Below, one piece after another: positions 51,454 through 59,721 of a stretch of 64,000 nt of DNA. The position numbers and the translations under genes were made by a program. The notes under the pieces are model-generated. The model did no database searches. It worked only from the letters and a program-made list of their open reading frames with translations, and was not told where the DNA came from. Source of the stretch: CAXTPV01 sp964249405 (GTDB lineage: Bacteria > Pseudomonadota > Alphaproteobacteria > Acetobacterales > Acetobacteraceae). The stretch covers positions 1 to 64,000 of the forward strand of contig CAXUBX010000002.1 of NCBI GenBank assembly GCA_964249405.1. The letters run 5' to 3'. How positions within the stretch are numbered: position 1 is the stretch's first letter; every line of letters starts with the position of its first letter.

Positions 51454-52308
51454 ATGCCGAGCGACATCGAACGACTGCTTGCACGCATCGCGGACGCGCT
51501 CGACCGTCTCGCTCCGACGCCACCGGAACCGGCCTCGCTCGACGGGAACGACGCGTTCTTGTGGCGGGGGATCGAAGGCCGGCTCGATCCCGTCAGGGCC
51601 GTTTCCGCGGTCGATCTTTCGCTGCTGCAGGGAATCACCCGGCAGCGCGACCTCGTGCTCGCCAACACGCGACGCTTTGCGTCCGGATCGCCCGCCAACA
51701 ACGTCATGCTGTGGGGCGCGCGAGGCATGGGGAAATCCTCGCTGGTCAAGGCGGTTCATGCGACAGTCAACGCTGGACAGGCGCATACGCTGGCCCTGAT
51801 CGAGATCGCACGTGACGAGCTCGCGACCATGCCGGGCCTGCTCGCGATGCTCCGGCGCGCGAGCCGGCGTCGGGTGATCCTGTTCTGCGACGACCTGTCG
51901 TTCGACCGCGACGAGGCCGGGTACAAGGCCTTGAAGTCGGCCCTCGATGGCGGCATCGAGGGGCGGCCGTCGAACGTCCTCTTCTACGCGACCAGCAACC
52001 GCCGTCACCTGATGCCGCGCGACATGATCGACAACGAGCGTTCCACCGCGGTCAACCCGGGCGAGGCGGTCGAGGAAAAGGTCTCGCTGTCCGACCGGTT
52101 CGGCCTCTCGATCGGGTTCCATGCCTGCGACCAGGAGACCTTCCTCGCGATGGTCGATGCCTACGCCCTCGCGCGCCGCCTCCCGATCGGGGCGGACGAC
52201 CTGCACCGCCGTGCCAACGAATGGGCGATCACCCGCGGCGCGCGTTCCGGTCGTGTCGCCGTCCAGTTCATCGACGACTTGGCGGGTGCACTCGTCGAGG
52301 AGACCTGA
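51454..52308 (+). CDS. DUF815 family AAA ATPase
   Basis: 284-aa AAA-type ATPase of a widespread but uncharacterised family. The Walker A is GARGMGKSS (88-96), the Walker B-like FCDDLSF lies near 145, and the conserved YATSNRRHL is near 187. The sensor region has EEKVSLSDRFGLSIGFHACDQETFL. It opens with a helical segment IERLLARIADALDRLAP. The start at 51454 gives the normal length. The gene is divergent from yajC and two bases upstream of an MBL-fold gene, with which it is surely co-transcribed. Confidence 0.9.
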   Translation: MPSDIERLLARIADALDRLAPTPPEPASLDGNDAFLWRGIEGRLDPVRAVSAVDLSLLQGITRQRDLVLANTRRFASGSPANNVMLWGARGMGKSSLVKAVHATVNAGQAHTLALIEIARDELATMPGLLAMLRRASRRRVILFCDDLSFDRDEAGYKALKSALDGGIEGRPSNVLFYATSNRRHLMPRDMIDNERSTAVNPGEAVEEKVSLSDRFGLSIGFHACDQETFLAMVDAYALARRLPIGADDLHRRANEWAITRGARSGRVAVQFIDDLAGALVEET

Positions 52309-52310
52309 CC

Positions 52311-53156
52311 ATGGAGACATCCATCCACGAGCCACGCGCGCTCGATCTTCCGGACGGAACGACGCTGATCGCGCTGCATGACGGCGTCTTCCGCGACGGG
52401 ACCGAGGTCCTGGTCGACGGCGCCGGACCGGACGCGACCGAGGCGCTCCGGCGCGCCATGCCGGACGGGATCGTGCTCGACGTGAACGCCTTCGCGCTCC
52501 GCCGGGACGAGGGCGTCGTGCTGATCGACGCCGGAACGGACGCGAGCTGGGGCCCTGATCTCGGCCATGCGGGCCATGCGCTGACGACCCACGGCATCGA
52601 GCCGGACGATGTCGTCGCGGTCCTGCTCACGCATCTTCATGGCGACCACGCACTCGGCCTGTTCGACGAGAGCGGCGCGATCCGTTATCGCCGGGCCGAG
52701 ATCTGGTGCAGCCGCCTCGACCACGACCTCTACGGCGATGCCGCGAAGCGCGAAGCGGCACCGGAGGAGATGCGGGACAGCTTCGATCTCGCGCGTCGCG
52801 TCTTCGACGCCGCCGGCGCGAAGCTGCAACTGTTCGATGCCGGCGAGGTCCTGCCGGGCATCGAGGCCGTGCCGTTGCCGGGCCACACGCCCGGCCATGC
52901 CGGGTTCCTGGTCGGCAGCCTGCTCCTGGTGACCGGCGACGTATTCCAGCTCGCGTCGGTCCAGGGCACGAACCCGTCGGCGAGCCTGTCGTTCGACGAC
53001 GACCAGGTCGTGGCCGAGCGGACGCGGCGCGAATGCCTGGACAGGGCGTCCGCGCGAAGCCTGCTCGTCGCGGGATCGCACATGCCGTTCCCGGGGCTGG
53101 TCACCATCGAGGCGACCGCCGATGGCTATCGGTTCGAGCCGTTCGACCCGCGCTGA
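52311..53156 (+). CDS. MBL-fold metallo-hydrolase
   Basis: 281-aa metallo-beta-lactamase-fold protein. The dinuclear metal motif is HLHGDH (108-113), with later PLPGHTPGHAGFLVG, LVTGDVFQ and GSHMPFPG. The pattern fits the broad glyoxalase-II/quorum-lactonase group, and no substrate can be assigned. No signal peptide is present. It follows the DUF815 gene by two bases, and a strong hairpin follows its stop. Confidence 0.9.
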   Translation: METSIHEPRALDLPDGTTLIALHDGVFRDGTEVLVDGAGPDATEALRRAMPDGIVLDVNAFALRRDEGVVLIDAGTDASWGPDLGHAGHALTTHGIEPDDVVAVLLTHLHGDHALGLFDESGAIRYRRAEIWCSRLDHDLYGDAAKREAAPEEMRDSFDLARRVFDAAGAKLQLFDAGEVLPGIEAVPLPGHTPGHAGFLVGSLLLVTGDVFQLASVQGTNPSASLSFDDDQVVAERTRRECLDRASARSLLVAGSHMPFPGLVTIEATADGYRFEPFDPR

Positions 53157-53162
53157 CAAGTC

Positions 53163-53182
53163 GCCGAGGCATGCGCCTCGGC
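53163..53182 (+). terminator. perfect 8-bp hairpin after the MBL gene
   Basis: GCCGAGGC-ATGC-GCCTCGGC, beginning six bases beyond the stop. No T-run follows, but it is stable, and its position suggests transcription termination of the DUF815-MBL operon. The remaining 200 bases to the next gene show only a 25-codon frame I do not call. Confidence 0.55.
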
Positions 53183-53383
53183 CGATGCTTGCGCCTGCCG
53201 TCCCGCTGGCATGATGATGAGAGCATGTCGCGCGCTTCCGCCACCATGCCGGTCATTCGTCTCGTCCGCTTCGGCGGGCCGGGGCGATCGCGCATGCGGT
53301 AGACGCACGAGCGACGACCCAGGGCCCCGCCGGAAACGGTCAGGGGTCGCGTCACGATCCTGGCCGTCCGGCTCAGAGCGAGA

Positions 53384-53896
53384 ATGGACGGTGTCATGCA
53401 GGACGGGATCACGATCAGGGCCTACCGGCCCGAGGATGCGGACGGGATCAACGCGCTCGATACGCTTCCCTCCTACCGCGCAGGAACCCTGCGCCTGCCG
53501 CATCCCTCGATCGTTCGGACGCGCGAGCGGATGGAACGCTATGTCGCGACCGACGGCGTCCACCTGCTCGTCGCGGTCGCGGGGACGATCGTCGTCGGCT
53601 CGGCCTCGCTGGATCGAGGCCGCGAACGTCGCGCCCATGCCGGGCAGATCGGGCTCGGCGTGCACGACTTGACCCGCCGCGGCATCGGCCGGGCATTGCT
53701 CGCGGAGCTGGTCGCGATCGCCGACCGCTGGCTCGATCTCCGGCGGCTCGAACTGACGGTCTGGGCCGACAATGCGCCGGCGATCGCGCTCTACGAGCAG
53801 TTCGGCTTCGCGGTCGAGGGAAGGTTCGCGGACTACGCCTTCCGCGACGGCATCTACGTCGATGCGCTGGCGATGGCGCGTCGGCCGATCCGGTAG
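53384..53896 (+). CDS. GNAT family N-acetyltransferase
   Basis: 170-aa acyl-CoA-dependent acetyltransferase. Motif A binds CoA in GLGVHDLTRRGIGRALLAELV, and the C-terminal NAPAIALYEQFGFAVEGRFADYAFRDG is typical of the RimI/PhnO-like group. The acceptor is unknown. The ATG at 53384 is listed; an ATG four codons later is equally possible. Its last 43 bases overlap the end of a second GNAT gene on the opposite strand. Confidence 0.9.
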   Translation: MDGVMQDGITIRAYRPEDADGINALDTLPSYRAGTLRLPHPSIVRTRERMERYVATDGVHLLVAVAGTIVVGSASLDRGRERRAHAGQIGLGVHDLTRRGIGRALLAELVAIADRWLDLRRLELTVWADNAPAIALYEQFGFAVEGRFADYAFRDGIYVDALAMARRPIR

Positions 53897-54405
53897 AGCA
53901 GGCAGCGCCGCATCGGATGCCCGGCCGCGACGGCGGGGTGGTCGAAATCGCCCGTCTCGTCGTGAAGCATGCCGATCCTGGTCATCACCCGGCGGGATGG
54001 CGCGTTGCCCGGCACGGTGAAGGCGACCACCTCGTCGAGGCCGAGCGGGCCGAAGGCATGGGCGAGCGAGGCACGCGCCGCCTCGGTGGCGAGGCCGCGT
54101 CCCCAGAACGCACGCGCCAGACGCCAGCCGATCTCGACCGCAGGCGTGAACGGCGCCTCGAACCCGACATGCTGCAGGCCGACGAACCCGACGAACGGTG
54201 CCTCGCCGGGCACCTCGGCCGCCCAGAAGCCGAAACCATGCTCGGCGACATGCGCCTGCAGGCGATCGAACGAGGCGTCGCTCTCGGCCCGGCTCAGCGT
54301 CGAGGGAAACCAGCGCCGGACCGCCGGGTCGGCGTTGAGCGCGGCGAAGGGCGCGCGGTCCTCCTCGCGCCAGGGCCGGAGGACCAGCCGCGCGGTCCGG
54401 ATCAT
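53854..54405 (-). CDS. GNAT family N-acetyltransferase (RimJ/RimL type)
   Basis: 183-aa acetyltransferase of the RimJ/RimL branch, members of which modify ribosomal proteins or other N-termini. It begins TARLVLRPWREEDRAPFAALN, has VEIGWRLARAFWGRGLATEAA as the CoA-binding motif and ends in SRRVMTRIGM. Its ATG overlaps the stop of a 47-codon frame (ATGA) that follows serS. Its 3' end runs 43 bases into the convergent GNAT gene. Confidence 0.9.
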   Translation of the reverse strand: MIRTARLVLRPWREEDRAPFAALNADPAVRRWFPSTLSRAESDASFDRLQAHVAEHGFGFWAAEVPGEAPFVGFVGLQHVGFEAPFTPAVEIGWRLARAFWGRGLATEAARASLAHAFGPLGLDEVVAFTVPGNAPSRRVMTRIGMLHDETGDFDHPAVAAGHPMRRCLLYRIGRRAIASAST

Positions 54406-54545
54406 GCCGCCCGGTCGGGCAGGAGGAACGCGCCGCCCGCGATCGCCGGGGTCGACGGCGGAACGCCGAGCCCGGACGCGAGCGGGAGCGCCCCGGTCGG
54501 CACCGGCCCGCGGGTCATCGGCCTGCCGGCGAGCACGAGCGTCAA
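54402..54545 (-). CDS. possible small coupled ORF between serS and the GNAT gene
   Basis: A 47-codon frame begins with TTG four bases after the serS stop and ends in a TGA overlapping the GNAT ATG. An internal ATG at 54518 would give 38 codons. The product is rich in Gly, Pro, Ala and Leu (LPLASGLGVPPST), with no recognised family. In related genomes surE usually follows serS here. The tight spacing on both sides is the only support that it is translated. Confidence 0.3.
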   Translation of the reverse strand: MTLVLAGRPMTRGPVPTGALPLASGLGVPPSTPAIAGGAFLLPDRAA

Positions 54546-54549
54546 GCGC

Positions 54550-55818
54550 TCACGGTCCGATCCGCTCGATCCCGCCCATGTAGGGGCGGAGAACCGCCGG
54601 GACGACGATGCTGCCGTCCGCCTCCTGCCCGTTCTCCATCACCGCGATCAGCGCCCGTCCGACCGCGACGCCCGATCCGTTCAGCGTGTGCACGAAGCCG
54701 ACCGGACCGTCCGCCGGCCGGTAGCGCGCGTTCATCCGCCGCGCCTGGAACGCGCGCGTGTTCGAGCAGGACGAGATCTCGCGAAAGCAGCCCTGTCCGG
54801 GCAGCCAGACTTCGAGGTCGTAGGTTCGCGCCGCCTGGAAACCGGTGTCGCCGGCCGAAAGCAGCATGCGCCGGAACGGCAGCTCCAGCCGTTCGAGCAC
54901 CGTCTCGGCGGCGCGCGTCATCCGCTCGTGCTCGTGCTCGCTCGTCTCCGGAGTGGTGACCGAGACCAGCTCGCACTTCACGAACTGGTGCTGGCGGAGC
55001 ATCCCGCGGGTATCGCGTCCGGCCGCGCCCGCCTCGCTCCGGAAGCAGGGCGTCAGCGCGACGGTGCGGCGCGGCAGGCCACTCTCGGCCAGGATCTCGC
55101 CGGCGACGAGGTTGGTGAGCGCCACCTCGGCGGTCGGGATCAGCCAACGTCCGTCGGTGGTCGCGAACGCCTCCTCGCCGAACTTCGGAAGCTGGCCGGT
55201 GCCGAACATGCAGGCCTCGTTGACCAACAACGGCACCGCGGTCTCGGTGTAGCCGTGCTCGGTCGTGTGGAGATCGAGCATGAACTGGCCGAGCGCACGC
55301 TCGAGCCGGGCAAGCGCGCCGCGGAGCACCACGAACCGAGAGCCCGCGATCCGGGCCGCGTCCTCGAAGCTCATCAGGCCGGACGCCTCGCCGAGCTGCC
55401 AATGCTCCTTCGGCGGAAAGGCGAAGTTCCGCCGCACGCCGCGTTCGTGGATAACGACGTTGGCGCTCTCGTCCGGCCCGTCCGGCACCGCGTCGTCGAG
55501 GGTGTTCGGCAGGATGGCGAGCCGATCGCGGAGCGTGCGGTCGAGCGCGTCGGCCTCGCGCGCGAGACGCTCCAGTTCGGCCCGGATCGATCCCGATTCC
55601 GCTTCGAGGCCGGCGGTCTCGACCCCCTGCCGCCGCCCCTGCCCCACCGCCTTCGAGAGCGCATTCCGACGCGCCTGGAGGGCCTGCGATGCGGTCAGCA
55701 TCTCGCGACGCGCCGCGTCGAGGCGGGCGAGTTCGTCCGCCACCGGCGGCATCGCGCGCCGCTCCAGGGCGGCGTCGAAGGCACCGGGATCGGCGCGAAG
55801 ATCACGGATATCGAGCAT
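54550..55818 (-). CDS. serS: seryl-tRNA synthetase
   Basis: 422-aa class II synthetase. The N-terminal coiled-coil arm (about 25-105) is visible, and the catalytic core has motif 2 FRSEAGAAGRDTRGMLRQHQFVKCEL and motif 3 at GVAVGRALIAVMENGQ. The length is normal. It is part of the conserved argS-to-serS cluster, 19 bases downstream of tatC. Confidence 0.97.
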   Translation of the reverse strand: MLDIRDLRADPGAFDAALERRAMPPVADELARLDAARREMLTASQALQARRNALSKAVGQGRRQGVETAGLEAESGSIRAELERLAREADALDRTLRDRLAILPNTLDDAVPDGPDESANVVIHERGVRRNFAFPPKEHWQLGEASGLMSFEDAARIAGSRFVVLRGALARLERALGQFMLDLHTTEHGYTETAVPLLVNEACMFGTGQLPKFGEEAFATTDGRWLIPTAEVALTNLVAGEILAESGLPRRTVALTPCFRSEAGAAGRDTRGMLRQHQFVKCELVSVTTPETSEHEHERMTRAAETVLERLELPFRRMLLSAGDTGFQAARTYDLEVWLPGQGCFREISSCSNTRAFQARRMNARYRPADGPVGFVHTLNGSGVAVGRALIAVMENGQEADGSIVVPAVLRPYMGGIERIGP

Positions 55819-55837
55819 CGGCGTTCCGGGACTTCTC

Positions 55838-56638
55838 TCAAGCCGGGTCCGGCTTCGGCTCCACCAGAGCGGCGGAGAAGATCGAGATCTCGTAGAGCAC
55901 GATCAGCGGCAGGGCGAGACCGGTCTGGGTGATGACGTCGGGCGGCGTCAGGACCGCCGCCACCACGAACGTGCCGACATAGGCGTAGCGACGGTATTTC
56001 TTGAGCCCCGCCGAGGTGACGATGCCGACCTTGGCCAGCAGCGTGAGGGCCACCGGGAGCTGGAAGGCGATGCCGAACGCCATGATCAGCTTCATGACGA
56101 GGGCGAGGTACTCACTGACCTTCGCCTGGAGCTGGATCTGCAGCCCGTCCGCCCCGGTCGTGGTCTGGAACGACAGGAAGAACCGCCAGGCGAAGGGAAA
56201 CACGAAATAGTAGGCGAGCGCCGCGCCGCCGAAGAACAGCACCGGGGCCGCGATCAGGAACGGCAGCACCGCCCGCTTCTCGCTCCGGTAGAGGCCGGGC
56301 GCCATGAACAGGTAGCCCTGCGTCGCGATCACCGGGAACGAGAGGAAGGCCGCGCCGAAGAAGGCGACCTTCACGTAGGTGAAGAACGCCTCGTAGAGCG
56401 CCGTGTAGATCAGGTGCGGCTGCTCGCCCCGGTGACGCATGATGTGCGCGAGCGGCTGGGCGAGGAACAGGTAGATCTGCGACGAGAAGTGGTAGCAGAC
56501 GAAGAACGCCAGCGCGAAGGCGATCGCGCTTCGGATCAGGCGGCGTCGCAGCTCGATGAGATGATCGAGCAGCGGCATCGGCGTGTCGTCGATCGGATCG
56601 ACGGGACCATCCGCACCCGGGGTGTCTCGCGGAGACAA
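55838..56638 (-). CDS. tatC: twin-arginine translocase subunit TatC
   Basis: 266-aa integral membrane protein with six helices that binds twin-arginine signal peptides. It starts MPLLDHLIELRRRLIRSAIAFALAF after a short leader, with the conserved Glu and Arg for signal recognition. It also has the periplasmic loop region LYEAFFTYVKVAFFGAAFLSFPVI and PGLYRSEKRAVLPF. It follows tatB by three bases. A tatA gene is not adjacent. Confidence 0.96.
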   Translation of the reverse strand: MSPRDTPGADGPVDPIDDTPMPLLDHLIELRRRLIRSAIAFALAFFVCYHFSSQIYLFLAQPLAHIMRHRGEQPHLIYTALYEAFFTYVKVAFFGAAFLSFPVIATQGYLFMAPGLYRSEKRAVLPFLIAAPVLFFGGAALAYYFVFPFAWRFFLSFQTTTGADGLQIQLQAKVSEYLALVMKLIMAFGIAFQLPVALTLLAKVGIVTSAGLKKYRRYAYVGTFVVAAVLTPPDVITQTGLALPLIVLYEISIFSAALVEPKPDPA

Positions 56639-56641
56639 GGC

Positions 56642-57241
56642 TCAGCCCGCGTCGGGGCCGGGACCTGGGTCGGAACCGGACCCGGGATCGGGACGGCCCT
56701 CGCTTCCCGGCTCCCGAGCGGCGGGCGGGATGAAGGCGGGAGGCGGCGCGAAGATCCGCCCCGCGGCCGCCGGTGGTGATGGTTCGGCCGAGCCGGGTGG
56801 CACGAACGACGGGGCCTGCCGGTCGACGGCAGCCGCGGCCGGGGTGGCACCCGTCATGACGGGATCGGGCGCGGCCTGGCCGGGCCGGCCGAGGCCGGTT
56901 GCGAGAGTGCCGCCACCGCGCGTCTTCAGGCCGAGGATGTCGTCCTTGGGAAGCGGGTTCTCGCTCATCGTCCGGCGCATCGAGCCGTCGCGATCGATCG
57001 CGCGGAACATCTTGTCGCGGAGCCCGCCGCCTCGGAGATCGCGGAACGTGTCGTGCGCCTCCTTGAGGTCGGCCTCCCGCAGCATCTCGTCGACATGGCC
57101 CTGCAGGTCGCCGGCCATCCGCCGCATCTTCTTGATGACGTCGGTCACCGCGCGGATCGCGACGGGGAGGTCCTTCGGTCCGATGAGCACCAGGGCCACG
57201 ACACCGATCAGCGCGATCTCGGACCAGCCAAAGTCGAACAT
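56642..57241 (-). CDS. tatB: twin-arginine translocase subunit TatB
   Basis: 199-aa single-span protein. The N-terminal helix FDFGWSEIALIGVVALVLIGPKDLP is followed by an amphipathic helix (AIRAVTDVIKKMRRMAGDLQGHVDEML) and a long Pro/Ala/Gly-rich tail, the usual TatB layout and longer than TatA. In related genomes tatA sits between scpB and tatB; here only 16 bases separate them, so tatA must be elsewhere or TatB serves both roles. Confidence 0.94.
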   Translation of the reverse strand: MFDFGWSEIALIGVVALVLIGPKDLPVAIRAVTDVIKKMRRMAGDLQGHVDEMLREADLKEAHDTFRDLRGGGLRDKMFRAIDRDGSMRRTMSENPLPKDDILGLKTRGGGTLATGLGRPGQAAPDPVMTGATPAAAAVDRQAPSFVPPGSAEPSPPAAAGRIFAPPPAFIPPAAREPGSEGRPDPGSGSDPGPGPDAG

Positions 57242-57257
57242 GACGAGAGACGATCTT

Positions 57258-57878
57258 TCAAACCACGGCGGCGCCGGAACCCCGCCCCTGGTCTAGCACG
57301 ACGTCGTCCGCCTCGGAAACGGAGGGTGGCTCGGCCAGGATTTCGCGGCGCGGGGGCAGGTCGGCCCGGCCCGACAGGCCGAACCGGGCGAGGAAGTCCG
57401 CCGTGATGTCCCAGAGGCCCGGGCGCCCGGGCACCTCGCGATGACCGGCCGGCCGGACCAGTCCCTCGCCGAGCAGCAGTTCGAGGGTGGCCTGGGCAAG
57501 CGTGACCCCGCGCCGGTCCTCGATTTCCGCCCGCGTGCACGGGCCGTCCCAGGCGATGATCGCGAGTGTCTCCATGGCGGCCCGCGGCAGGCGGCGAGGC
57601 TTCTCGACCACGCGCGCGAGCACCGGCGCGAGGTCGGACGCGGTACGGAACTGCCAGCCGCCGGCGACCGCGACCAGCTCGACGCCCCGGCCTGCCATCC
57701 GCCCGGCCAGGGTCGTGAAGATCGCGTCCGCGTCCGGGGCGTCGTCGTCGAGGAGGGACGCGAGACGGCGTGACGGGACCGGATCGGGCGACGCGAACAC
57801 GAGCGCCTCGGCCAGGCGCAGCGCGCGTTCCATCGCGGCGTCGTCACCTTCGGTGGTCCGGGCGGCGACGTTGGTCAT
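57258..57878 (-). CDS. scpB: segregation and condensation protein B
   Basis: 206-aa winged-helix dimer that binds ScpA in the SMC condensin complex for chromosome organisation. It has RLAEALVFASPDPVPSRRLASLL, then FRTASDLAPVL, RRLPRAAMETLAIIAWDGPCTRAEIEDRRGV and GRPGLWDITADFLARFGL. Its ATG overlaps the scpA stop (ATGA), matching the need for coupled amounts of the two partners. Confidence 0.95.
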   Translation of the reverse strand: MTNVAARTTEGDDAAMERALRLAEALVFASPDPVPSRRLASLLDDDAPDADAIFTTLAGRMAGRGVELVAVAGGWQFRTASDLAPVLARVVEKPRRLPRAAMETLAIIAWDGPCTRAEIEDRRGVTLAQATLELLLGEGLVRPAGHREVPGRPGLWDITADFLARFGLSGRADLPPRREILAEPPSVSEADDVVLDQGRGSGAAVV

Positions 57879-58660
57879 GCGGTCGCGATCCGCCGGACCA
57901 GGACCGGGGCGAAGGCTTCATCCTGGCGGAGCTCGCACGAGCCGCGCCTCGCGTATTCGAGCGCGGCGAGCAGCGAGCTCGCGAGCGAGGCGGCGCGTTC
58001 GAGTGGACCCCCGCCCGGTTCCACGCCCAGCACCGTCGCGAGATCGGTCCAGGAAGGCGAGAAGCCGAGCATGCGTTCCAGCCGGTCGAGCGCGTCCGCG
58101 ACGGTGCGGAACGCGTGCCGCACCGGCGTGAACGAGCGTTTCGAGCCGGCCCGTCGGGCGGCCGACAGGTAGGCGGTGACGAGCGATGACAGGTCGAGCC
58201 TGAGCCTCGACCGGTCGATCACCGTGAGGTCTTCGGCGGCGCCGCGCCGGAACACGTCGCGGCCGAGGACCGGGCGCCGGTCGAGCCAGTGCGCGAGCGC
58301 GCGGATGCGTTCGAGATCGGCGAGCCGTTCCGCGAGGCGGGAGGCGTCCGCCTCCTCCGCATCGCCCTTCTCGTCGGCGGGCAGCAGAAGCCGGGATTTC
58401 AGCCAGGCGAGCCAGGCCGCCATCACCAGCCAGTCGGCCGCGAGCTCAAGCCGGATCTCGCGAGCACCTTCGATCACCGCCAGATACTGCTCGGCCAGCG
58501 TCAGGATCGATATCCGTGCGAGATCGATCCGCTGCGCGCGGGCGAGCTCGAGCAGCAGGTCGAGCGGTCCCTCGTACCCGTCGAGCCGAAGCAGCAGCCG
58601 GTCCGGGCCGGCCGGCGCGGACGCGGGGCGCCGCGACGGCTGCGGCGGGAGCGCGTTCAC
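57875..58660 (-). CDS. scpA: segregation and condensation protein A (kleisin)
   Basis: 261-aa kleisin bridging the SMC heads. It has LLRLDGYEGPLDLLLELARAQRIDLARISILTLAEQYL, WLVMAAWLAWLKSRLLLP and a C-terminal winged-helix region with FRTVADALDRLERML, then FAPVLVRR. It starts with GTG at 58660, overlapping the nagZ stop (GTGA), and ends in an ATGA overlap with scpB. Confidence 0.95.
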   Translation of the reverse strand: MNALPPQPSRRPASAPAGPDRLLLRLDGYEGPLDLLLELARAQRIDLARISILTLAEQYLAVIEGAREIRLELAADWLVMAAWLAWLKSRLLLPADEKGDAEEADASRLAERLADLERIRALAHWLDRRPVLGRDVFRRGAAEDLTVIDRSRLRLDLSSLVTAYLSAARRAGSKRSFTPVRHAFRTVADALDRLERMLGFSPSWTDLATVLGVEPGGGPLERAASLASSLLAALEYARRGSCELRQDEAFAPVLVRRIATA

Positions 58661-59658
58661 GCGAGCAGCGCCGCGCGCTCTGTCGCGAGCGCCTCGCGAT
58701 CGAGCGGGAGACGCCGGGCGAAGGCGGCGGCGGCCGCGGCGGCGAGCCTCGCCCGGGTCGGCGCGCCCGGCGGCGGCACCGCCGCGAGCACCGCCCGGCT
58801 GTCCTCGATGCTGCCGCTGCAGTGGAGGACCACGTCGCAGCCGGCCTCGATCGAGAGGCGGGCCCGCTCGCCGGGTTCGCCGTCGAGTGCCCCCATCGCG
58901 AGGTCGTCCGACACCAGCACGCCGCGGAACCCGATCGCGCCGCGGATCACCTGCTCCACGACGCGCGCCGACAGCGTCGCGGGATGCGCGGGATCGTCGG
59001 CGCGATACCGGACATGGGCGGTCATCATCCAGCCGAGCCGGGGTGCCAGGGCGCGGAAAGGCGCGAGATCCGCCTCGTCGACCGCGTCGAGCTCCGGCAA
59101 CGCCCGGTGGCTGTCGAGCATCGCCCGGCCATGCCCGGGCACGTGCTTGCCGATCGGCTGGCAGCCGCAGGCGAGCAGCCCGTCGGCGAAGGCGGCGCCG
59201 AGCGTCGCGATCACCCGCGGATCGGCGGCGAAGGCACGATCCCCGATCACCGCGTCGGCGCCCGCGACGAGACGGTCGAGCACCGGGGCGGCGACCAGGT
59301 CGCAACCCGCGGCACGGCCGTCGAGCCCGATCAGCGCGCCGGTGAGGAACGCGGCGCGCTCGGCGGCCCCGGCGTTCCGCGCATGCAGCGTCCCGAGCGA
59401 TGCCGCCGGCGGGTGGGACAGGAAGCGTGGCGGCACCAGCCGGGCGACGCGGCCGCCTTCCTGGTCGACCATCACCAGCGCGCCGGGCCCGAGCACGCTC
59501 CGGATCGCCGCGGCGAGCGGTGCCGGCGTGCCGCCCGGCGGCACGTTGCGACGGAACAGCGCGACCCCGAGCGGCGGCATCGCGCGGAACAGCGCGATCT
59601 CATCCGCGGTCAGCGCCTCGCCCGAGAGTCCGACGATGGCGGCACGCGGCCCGTCCAT
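58657..59658 (-). CDS. nagZ: beta-N-acetylhexosaminidase (family 3 glycoside hydrolase)
   Basis: 333-aa cytoplasmic enzyme that removes GlcNAc from 1,6-anhydro-muropeptides during peptidoglycan recycling. It has VDQEGGRVARL, the family signature KHVPGHG (171-177), the nearby His in DSHRALP (184), and the nucleophile Asp in VSDDLAMGAL. The size and single-domain form match bacterial NagZ. It lies between a SPOR-domain gene and scpA. Confidence 0.95.
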   Translation of the reverse strand: MDGPRAAIVGLSGEALTADEIALFRAMPPLGVALFRRNVPPGGTPAPLAAAIRSVLGPGALVMVDQEGGRVARLVPPRFLSHPPAASLGTLHARNAGAAERAAFLTGALIGLDGRAAGCDLVAAPVLDRLVAGADAVIGDRAFAADPRVIATLGAAFADGLLACGCQPIGKHVPGHGRAMLDSHRALPELDAVDEADLAPFRALAPRLGWMMTAHVRYRADDPAHPATLSARVVEQVIRGAIGFRGVLVSDDLAMGALDGEPGERARLSIEAGCDVVLHCSGSIEDSRAVLAAVPPPGAPTRARLAAAAAAAFARRLPLDREALATERAALLA

Positions 59659-59721
59659 CAGCCCCGGTGTCCCCCCGGCCCGTGTTCCGTCAGCTCACGT
59701 CGCATCAGGCCGGGGTCTCCG

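Noticed and set aside
53225..53302. 25-codon frame whose second half (MPVIRLVRFGGPG) resembles the N-terminus of quinone oxidoreductases
   Set aside because: Only about twelve residues resemble that family and nothing downstream continues it in any frame; too short to call a pseudogene.
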